A DNA stretch of 64,000 nt, from contig CM038727.1 of the NCBI GenBank assembly GCA_021613375.1, positions 5,274,564 through 5,338,563 of the forward strand, given 5' to 3'. Both the position numbers and the translations under genes were made by a program. The notes under the pieces were generated by a model. It was not told where the DNA came from and did not search any database. It saw only the letters and a list, made by a program, of their open reading frames with translations. This document shows, in pieces, positions 56,765 through 64,000 of this stretch. Within the stretch, counting starts at the first letter, position 1. Each line of letters starts with the position of its first letter. Origin of the DNA: Megaleporinus macrocephalus (lineage: Eukaryota > Chordata > Actinopteri > Characiformes > Anostomidae).

Positions 56765-57262
56765 ACAGTGACTTACTATCACCTCTTCAGGTAGAAAGTG
56801 CTACTACAGTGACTTACTATCACCTCTTCAGGTAGAAAGTGGTGCTACAGTGACTCACTATCACCTCTTCAGGTAGAAAGTGCTACTACAGTGACTCACT
56901 ATCACCTCTTCAGGTAGAAAGTGCTACTACAGTGACTCACTATCACCGCTTCAGGTACAAAGTGGTACTACAGTGACTCACTATCACCGCTTCAGGTACA
57001 AAGTGGTATTACAGTGACTCACTATCACCGCTTCAGGTACAAAGTGGTACTACAGTGACTCACTATCACCACTTCAGGTACAAAGTGGTACTACAGTGAC
57101 TCACTATCACCACTTCAGGTACAAAGTGGTATTACAGTGACTCACTATCACCGCTTCAGGTACAAAGTGGTACTACAGTGACTCACTATCACCGCTTCAG
57201 GTACAAAGTGGTATTACAGTGACTCACTATCACCTCTTTAGGTACAAAGAGGTACTACAGGA
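56765..57262 (-). repeat. 41-bp minisatellite, array A' (about 12 copies), inverted
   Basis: Unit ACTCACTATCACCGCTTCAG, GTACAAAGTGGTATTACAGT, G, the reverse complement of array A at 50885-51358. The left flank TCCTCATCCTCACATGTTGG, ACTGATTCCACTCC is the inverted form of the right flank of array A. Confidence 0.97.
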
Positions 57263-57539
57263 CAGGACCAGCCACGTCTAGCTGTTTAGATGCTAATTTC
57301 AGTAGAATCTCTATATAAATATATTCATATATGAAGCTGAAAAAGTTTAAAAAATGAAAAAATGGTTCATGGCATGGAGCTACATTCAAGTACACTGGTC
57401 AGTAGAGCAGCAGCCCCCTCTGTTGGTCTGTTGGTGCAAGAAGAAACAGGCTGACGTCTCTCTGGCCCCACCCACACAAACCAGTTTCAGAGTCAGAGAA
57501 ACTTAGAGAGATAAAACTAACCAGTATCACCAACACTGT
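57263..57539. other. Short non-coding spacer
   Basis: Ordinary sequence. GTAGAGCAGCAGCCCCCTCT at 57401 resembles, inverted, the CAGAGGGGGCT motif of the repeats at 20335 and 22800. Confidence 0.4.
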
Positions 57540-58222
57540 TCCTTCATCCCTTCAATCCTTTATCATCACCAACACTGTTCCTTCATCCCTTCATTCTTTT
57601 ATCATCACCAACACTGTTCCTTCATCCCTTCATTCTTTTATCATCACCAACACTGTTCTTTCATTCTTTCATTCCTTTATCATCACCAACACTGTTCTTT
57701 CATTCCTTTTTTTCTTCATCATCACCAACACTGTTCCTTCATCCCTTCAATCCTTTATCATCACCAACACTGTTCCTTCATCCCTTCATTCCTTTATCAT
57801 CACCAACACTGTTCCTTCATCCCTTCATTCTTTTATCATCACCAACACTGTTCCTTCATCCCTTCATTCTTTTATCATCACCAACACTGTTCTTTCATTC
57901 CTTTTTTTCTTCATCATCACCAACACTGTTCCTTCATCCCTTTATCATCACCAACACTGTTTCTTCATCATTTCATCCCTTTATCATCACCAACACTGTT
58001 CCTTCATCCCTTCATTCCTTTATCATCACCAACACTGTTCCTTCGTCCCTTCATTCCTTTATCATCACCAACACTGTTCCTTCATCCCTTCATTCCTTTA
58101 TCATCACCAACACTGTTCCTTCATCCTTTCATTCCTTTATCACCACCAACACTGTTCCTTCATCCCTTCATTCCTTTATCATCACCAACACTGTTCCTTC
58201 ATCCCTTTATTCCTTTATCATC
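57540..58222 (+). repeat. 39-bp minisatellite, array B (about 17 copies)
   Basis: Unit ATCATCACCAACACTGTTCC, TTCATCCCTTCATTCCTTT. Shorter variants end in TTTCATTCCTTTTTTTCTTC. It is unrelated to the other 39-bp array at 2797-9972. The reverse-complement array is at 63012-64000. Confidence 0.97.
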
Positions 58223-59345
58223 ACTGATTAGCATTTCCTAAGAGTTTTATTATATTTATAGTCTTATATTTTTCATTCAGATTTTTTTATCATCACACAT
58301 TTACTTTTACTGTATGTACCGCCAAATAATTTAAAGGAACCAGTAAATATTAAATATCTTTAATTTGGGGTTCTTCATTTTCAGAGAAACATCACAGAAA
58401 CAGCCACCAGCGCTGAGCGTTTGCAGTGGAAAGTGCTAATGTGTGGTAGGAGATACCATAAGTACCTCTTTTCCTGGACACTCTTTATCTCACGCAGGCC
58501 TGTACAACACAGGGGATACAGCCGCTCCCTCCGCGCACACTTTTTATGACTCAACTCTTCAGCGCAGTTATTTTAAACTGTAACAGAAGGGGGGAGAGAA
58601 TGTTTTCCACCTGCCTGAACCGGCTCGATGATGCGGAATGACGTTTTCGCATCCAGCTTCTCGGGGAGGCCGGCCTTCTAAGCATCAAATCACATTTAAA
58701 CACCGCGGAGCAAAACTGTTAAGCTGGAGCCGCGAATAGAGGCAGTATGGCTATGAGCGATGCCTCTCTCGTTTTCTCTCGTTCGCTTTCGTGTTTTATC
58801 AATACGACACAGCGTTCCCAGTTCATCAGGCTTCAGAGCTTTCTGCCCCCTTTCGTCTGCGCCCACGCTCGGCCACGTTTCACGGGCCCAAATGGCACGG
58901 AACAAATTCAATTTAAGTTTTCAAACTCCGAATAAAGCAATTCGAGTCTGCCGTAGCATGAAGATGAATGCGCTCTGTCGCCGGCTGGAGCTTTGAGGAG
59001 AAACAAAGGAGAAATGTATTCTCCATGGAATCCTAAGGCCTCCGCCCCTCCCATTCTTTGTTGGTTTCAGATCTTCAGAGACCACCGCCGGGATCACCTT
59101 GGGTCCTTGTGATCGCTCATGCGATGTAATGCGTGAAAGGCGTGCAGTCTTTTTACAGATCACATGGTGTTCACTTTATGGATGAGCTGAGCTCTTAAAG
59201 GGTCCACAGGGCTTCTTTGGAGCGATGCTGTGGAAGGAAATGCCTTTTGCTTTGATATACAACCTGCTTTTTCATGGGATTATTATATCTACTGGTAAAG
59301 ATTTCAACATAATATAGATTCACCTCCCAAAATTGAGGATGTCAG
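58223..59345. other. Single-copy segment, CNE-like centre
   Basis: 58540-59160 is CpG-containing and non-repetitive (GATGCGGAATGACGTTTTCG, CCACGCTCGGCCACGTTTCA). Overlapping short frames on both strands at 58696-59163 show no domain. Confidence 0.4.
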
Positions 59346-59415
59346 AAGGGATCTTTCTGAAATGATGCCATGGAAGCACCACTTTTGGTTCATCTAAGGA
59401 CCTTCCAATGTTTTT
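59346..59415 (+). repeat. Dispersed repeat (CCATGGAAGCACCA), diverged copy 3
   Basis: GATGCCATGGAAGCACCACT, TTTGGTTCATCTAAGGACC parallels the GAAGCCATAGAAGAACCA(G/A)TTTTGGTTCCCT of copies 1 and 2. Confidence 0.45.
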
Positions 59416-60294
59416 ATCTGCATCTCAGGCGAGCAGAGCTGACTAATGAATGATGTAAACAGCTAATAAGGTTAGGGTTAGCGTTACGGATTGGCCTACG
59501 GTGCCTGAGTCAGGGTAAAAAGATCAACTGAGCAAGACTCAAAACAGAACATATGGATCTTGATTACAAATCTCGATCACACTGATGATGAGTTGAGATC
59601 GCTCCCTAGAAGCTAATTGGGAAATAACCATACCCATAACACAAGGCGAGGTGGTGGAGAGAACCGAGTCTGGCTGAGGACTGAGAGTGAGGAGCAGTAC
59701 GGCGTAGATGGCCAGTAAGGATTGAGCAACAAGGCTTAATCAAAGAGCCCTGACCCTCAGCTATGAACACCACCAGCCCAGTAGTGCAAGGAGTGACATG
59801 GTGAGCTATAAAGAGAACTGCTGCAAGGAGGAGTAAGACAGAGGACTCAGTCTATCTGTCCCACTTTCTGATATGTTGTTGACACTGGACTTTCTGAAAT
59901 TGCACAGTCTGTGGGGGTGCATGTCCATGCATGCCCATAGGTGCCCCAGGGACTCTGCTCAGACTCTGCTCAAGCTCTTTTAAAAAAGGAGGGGTGTGGT
60001 CGTTTGTGTTATTCTATGCTGGGCTGTAGTTGGGGCTGTGTTAGTGTGTTTTATGTACCGGAGAGGTTTCCTGTGTGTTCTTGTTCATGGCAACTATACA
60101 ATATGACATTTGTTTCAAACTCTTTTTAGAACAATGGTTGCAAAAAGCATAAACATAACTGTTTTGTTTATTATGTAAAACTACCAGTGACCCAGCATGC
60201 ATCTTCTATTTCGACATATATGATGATACAATAGTGATAAATCTGGAAAGAAGTTGTCTTTAGGGTTGGTTGGTGCATGGGTGCTCCCATTTTT
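59416..60294. other. Non-coding segment
   Basis: Small frames only (59941-60129). No repeat recognised. Confidence 0.4.
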
Positions 60295-60705
60295 ACCAAA
60301 TCCACCGAACCATCCAGCCACGGACCCAGCCAACCAACCCTCTCAGCCACCAACCCAACCGCCCACCCAGTCACCAACCAGTCACCAAACCAACCACCAA
60401 CCCACCCACCCATCCAGCCACCAAACCACCCACCCATCCATCCACCAACCCATCCATCCACCCATCCACCAACCCATCCACCCGCCCAGCCACCAACCCA
60501 ACCACCAACTCACCCACCCATCCATCCACCAACCCAACCAACCAAACCACATGCCCACCCAGCCACCAACCCAACCTCCCACCCAGTCACCAACCCAACC
60601 AACAACCCTCCCACCCAGCCACCCAATTCACCAACCCAGCCACTCACCCACCCAGCCAAGCCACCATGCCAAGTCACCATGCCATCCAGCCATGACACCA
60701 ATGCC
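60295..60705 (+). repeat. CCAA/CCAC/CCAT/CAGC tetranucleotide tract
   Basis: About 410 bp of four-base units (CCAACCAACC, CACCCACCCATCCAGCCA), open in all six frames. Frames read NQPPTHPS or GGWVGGWMGG and are artefacts. Confidence 0.96.
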
Positions 60706-61369
60706 AATGTAGGCATCTGTTGGCTGATAAAAGAGAACTGCCGGTTAGCGTTCTCCTCCAAGTGTGTTCATCTGTCCAGTGACATTACGTCAACAGATTA
60801 AAACTCCAAACGCTGGCCGTCAGCCTCCCAGCTCTGGTAGTATCACATGACTGCTGGAGACCTAGCTAGCAGCTGGAGCCGAACATCACTAATTTATAAA
60901 TCTTTTAAATAAGCTGGTGTATGAGTGAAAGCCAGCAGATTATTTAGAGACAAAAGAGAAAGACACTTTCACTTTGATGCCACCTTGAAAACCTTTCAGA
61001 AATTAGTGAAATACTGGTAGATCAGAAACTCAGTGAGCATCATGTATGCAATCTTCTGGTTGAGATCACATTATGTTGTCAGCTAATGTGTTTGGCAGGG
61101 CAGAATAATCTCGTGCAGAATGAGCAGAACCTCTGGCGATCAGTGTAAAAGTATCAGCTCGTAAATAACTCACATACAGAACGAGCACCTGTACGATAGG
61201 TTCAAATCTGTTACCACGGACCCTAAACCATTTCAACAGCTTGCATCACACTTAACTGCACGCATTATTCTCGTTATTCTGGTTATGGAGAAATATTCAG
61301 CTCCACTCATGCTGAAGTCATAAGGAGGGTTTCAGCTTGGACTGTGTTGGTTCGTAAAAAGTGAATATA
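60706..61369. other. Non-coding segment
   Basis: No sustained frame or recognised repeat. Confidence 0.4.
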
Positions 61370-61715
61370 TATACACTACCGTTCAAAAGTTTGGGATCAC
61401 AGTGAAATGTTCTTGTTTTAATGGAGTATCTTCTTCCTTAACACAACAATGGACTGACGGGTCTCTAAAGAAAGTTGTTTCTTTCTGGTCATTGTGAGTC
61501 GGTCAGCAAGTCATCAACTGCTGATCTTCAGATACTAAACTAACCTAGAATGTTGTTCCCTTTTATACTCACTTATTAGTAGAATGTTTTTCAGCTGTGA
61601 TCACAATTGAGCAAGAGTGTCCTAACAACCAATTAGTCCAATAACATCCTTAACTTGGATTGGTGGTCGTACCAGGAGATTTAGACAGAGGACTGAGAAT
61701 TGCTGATAATAGGAC
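61370..61715 (+). mobile_element. Tc1-like 5' remnant
   Basis: TACACTACCGTTCAAAAGTT, TGGGATCACAGTGAAATGTT is the terminal-repeat motif of a common fish Tc1 family. GGGTCTCTAAAGAAAGTTGT, TTCTTTCTGGTCATTGTGAG and a few later phrases resemble its transposase start, but no frame remains. Confidence 0.7.
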
Positions 61716-62323
61716 TATATGCTAAATAAGCCTCGATACAAAAATAGACTTTAATACAAACATTTTTATTCTTTAATAATCATCTGATACACTTACATTA
61801 ATTGTGAAATAGACAATATTGTTTGTGAATTGCATGAAATTCTAAAATGATCCTAAAGTTAATATATATTTATATATACACTATATATACACACACATAT
61901 ACATATATACATTGTATGAATGTATTTAGCTTAATGAAGTACTGAGCAGTCAAAGCAGGTATTAGATGAGAACTGTAAATAATACTGGGTTGTTTAGGAG
62001 AAGCTTGGAAAGGGTTAAATAAACACACTATGCGAAATGCAAAACCACTACTTACTTTATTAATACTGTTTAATTTTTAAATAAAAAAGAGTTTTGCTAA
62101 GTAAATAAAAGATTCCTGTCTGGAAATAATAGCTTATAATATTAATATATATATATATAATATATATATATATATATGTATATGAAGAATGTACACACAT
62201 ATGAAAAATATATATACACACATACACAAACACACACATATATATATTTCATGACAGTGCAGTGACCTCTTGCCCCGGCATCACAGCACCTCACGCAGAA
62301 ACAGAGGAAAGAAAACAGCAGCT

Positions 62324-62325
<2 letters not shown>
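61716..62325. repeat. AT-rich region with TA and CA microsatellites
   Basis: 61861-61911 and 62141-62248 are TATA/CACA simple repeats; the rest is AT-rich without features. Confidence 0.85.
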
Positions 62326-62389
<64 letters not shown>

Positions 62390-62418
62390 TGTCTCTCTCA
62401 CTCTCTGTCTCTCTCTCT

Positions 62419-62470
<52 letters not shown>

Positions 62471-62601
62471 TGTCTCTCTCACTCTCTGTCTCTCTCTCTT
62501 TTTTCTCTCTCTCTCTCTCTCGCTCTCTCTCATTCTTTCTCTTTCTCTGTCGGTCTGTCTGTCTCTCTCTCTCTCTTTCTCTCTCTCTCATTCTTTCTCT
62601 T

Positions 62602-62640
<39 letters not shown>

Positions 62641-62655
62641 CTTTCTCTTTCTCTG

Positions 62656-62709
<54 letters not shown>

Positions 62710-62710
62710 C
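62326..62710 (+). repeat. (CT)n tract with internal duplications
   Basis: About 385 bp of CT dinucleotides. The phrase CACTCTCTGTCTCTCTCACT ... CTCTTTTTTCTCTC occurs twice, about 80 bp apart. CATTCTTTCTCTTTCTCTGT occurs three times near 62530, 62589 and 62637. Frames are artefacts. Confidence 0.98.
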
Positions 62711-63011
62711 TCGATGGCCCTGGATCTGAGCTCCTTTCAGAAAGAGCGTATTAGTATTAATAAAGTTCAACAAGCGTTCATTCCGCCTCAGTTTAACATG
62801 CACATCCTTGGAGCGTGTTAACAAGCGAGAACTATGCAGGCATGAATAATTGAGCGTGTATACACGCAGCAGAGTTCAGAACATTAATCAGCGGCTTCAT
62901 GACATGTGGAAGAGTTTCAGCCCCGTAGCTAAGACTGCCGGGCACTTTTCCCTGGAATTACTACTTTCAAATAACTGACTGTCTGACTGGTCTTCTGTAA
63001 CTACTGATGAT
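62711..63011. other. Single-copy CNE-like segment
   Basis: Non-repetitive between two arrays: AGAGCGTATTAGTATTAATA, GCATGAATAATTGAGCGTGT, ACATTAATCAGCGGCTTCAT. The density of ATTA/TAAT motifs suits a conserved regulatory element; unproven. Confidence 0.4.
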
Positions 63012-64000
63012 GATAAAGGAATGAAGGGATGAAGGAACAGTGTTGGTGATGATAAAGGAATGAAGGGATGAAGGAACAGTGTTGGTGATGATAAAAGAAT
63101 GAAGGGATGAAGAAACAGTGTTGGTGATGATAAAGGAATGAAGGAACAGTGTTGGTGATGATAAAGGAATGAAGGTATAAAGGAACAGTGTTGGTGATGA
63201 TAAAGGAATGAAGAGATGAAGGAACAATGTTGGTGATGATAAAGGAATGAAGGTATGAAGGAACAGTGTTGGTGATGATAAAGGAATGAAGGGATGAAGG
63301 AACAGTGTTGGTGATGATAAAGGAATAAAGGGATGAAGGAACAGTGTTGGTGATGATAAAGGAATGAAGAGATGAAGGAACAGTGTTGGTGATGATAAAG
63401 GAATGAAGGGATGAAGGAACAGTGTTGGTGATGATAAAGTAATGAAGAGATGAAGGAACAGTGTTGGTGGTGATAAAGGAATGAAGGGATGAAGGAACAG
63501 TGTTGGTGATGATAAAGGAATGAAGAGATGAAGGAACAGTGTTGGTGATGATAAAGGAATGAAGAGATGAAGGAACAGTGTTGGTGGTGATAAAGGAATG
63601 AAGGGATGAAGGAACAGTGTTGGTGATGATAAAGTAATGAAGAGATGAAGGAACAGTGTTGGTGGTGATAAAGGAATGAAGGGATGAAGGAACAGTGTTG
63701 GTGATGATAAAGGAATGAAGAGATGAAGGAACAGTGTTGGTGATGATAAAGGAATGAAGGGATGAAGGAACAGTGTTGGTGATGATAAAGGAATGAAGAG
63801 ATGAAGGAACAGTGTTGGTGATGATAAAGGAATGAAGGGATAAGGGAACAGTGTTGGTGATGATAAAGGAATGAAGGGATAAGGGAACAGTGTTGGTGGT
63901 GATAAAGTAATGAAGGAATGAAGGAACAGTGTTGTGATGTTAAAGGAATGAAGGGATGAAGGAACAATGTTGGTGATGTTAAAGGAATGAAGGGATGAAG
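63012..64000 (-). repeat. 39-bp minisatellite, array B' (at least 25 copies), inverted
   Basis: Unit GATGATAAAGGAATGAAGGG, ATGAAGGAACAGTGTTGGT is the reverse complement of array B at 57540-58222. GGGATG and AGAGATG variants alternate in places, and GGTGGTGAT variants recur. Runs off the window end. The 356-codon minus-strand frame (62897-63967) reads HHQHCSFIPSFLY and is a 13-codon period artefact. Confidence 0.98.

Noticed and set aside
60254..60801. Proline/threonine-rich ORFs resembling mucin
   Set aside because: All six frames are open through the CCAA/CCAC tract.
62897..63967. 356-codon minus-strand ORF
   Set aside because: Pure 13-codon repeat of a 39-bp minisatellite, with no unique sequence of protein character.

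Overview
This window looks like repeat-dominated, gene-poor DNA from a teleost fish, probably an otophysan such as a characin or catfish (group inferred). The evidence is the mix of decayed fish-type repeats: several Tc1/mariner families, L2-like and other LINE 3' ends, a tRNA-type SINE, hAT-like short elements, and long GATA/GACA, CA and CT microsatellites. I found no intact protein-coding gene, rRNA, tRNA or CRISPR array. Almost all long open frames are artefacts of tandem repeats whose period is a multiple of three. One 69-codon open stretch (30529-30735, minus) could be a first exon, but this is weak.

Layout. 1-2170 is a nearly pure purine tract. 2600-2796 is a Tc1 transposase remnant cut off by a 7.2-kb array of 39-bp units (2797-9972). 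10702-12708 is a 54-bp array. 13617-18180 holds a palindromic foldback element and an hAT-like element inserted in another repeat. 18181-25020 is a nest of LINE, mariner and Tc1 fragments around a fourfold-duplicated CNE-like segment. 25380-27990 has two local tandem duplications (about 250 bp x4 and about 680 bp x2). 29063-30259 is an apparent 1.2-kb inverted-repeat transposon next to a CpG-rich segment (30260-31120). 31195-36415 is GATA/GACA, AAAT, SINE, a 36-bp array and a CTGT-type tract. 37308-38790 holds two adjacent Tc1 copies. 39424-45200 holds three arrays of one 63-bp repeat superfamily. 45360-46320 is a 50-bp array resembling SINE sequence. 48955-49915 is C-rich, with G4 potential on the minus strand. 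50885-57265 is bracketed by inverted arrays of one 41-bp unit, and 57540-64000 by inverted arrays of one 39-bp unit.

Adding the intervals by hand, tandem and simple repeats fill roughly two fifths of the window. Between them lie single-copy islands with more CpG and TAAT-type motifs (for example 9975-10470, 19700-22190, 30260-31120, 39000-39290, 47930-48520, 51750-52640, 55790-56160, 58540-59200, 62710-63000). These may be what remains of an ancestral intergenic or intronic region, perhaps with conserved non-coding elements. No genes act together here. The interest lies in repeat architecture: array birth from transposons, inverted array pairs, and nested insertions.
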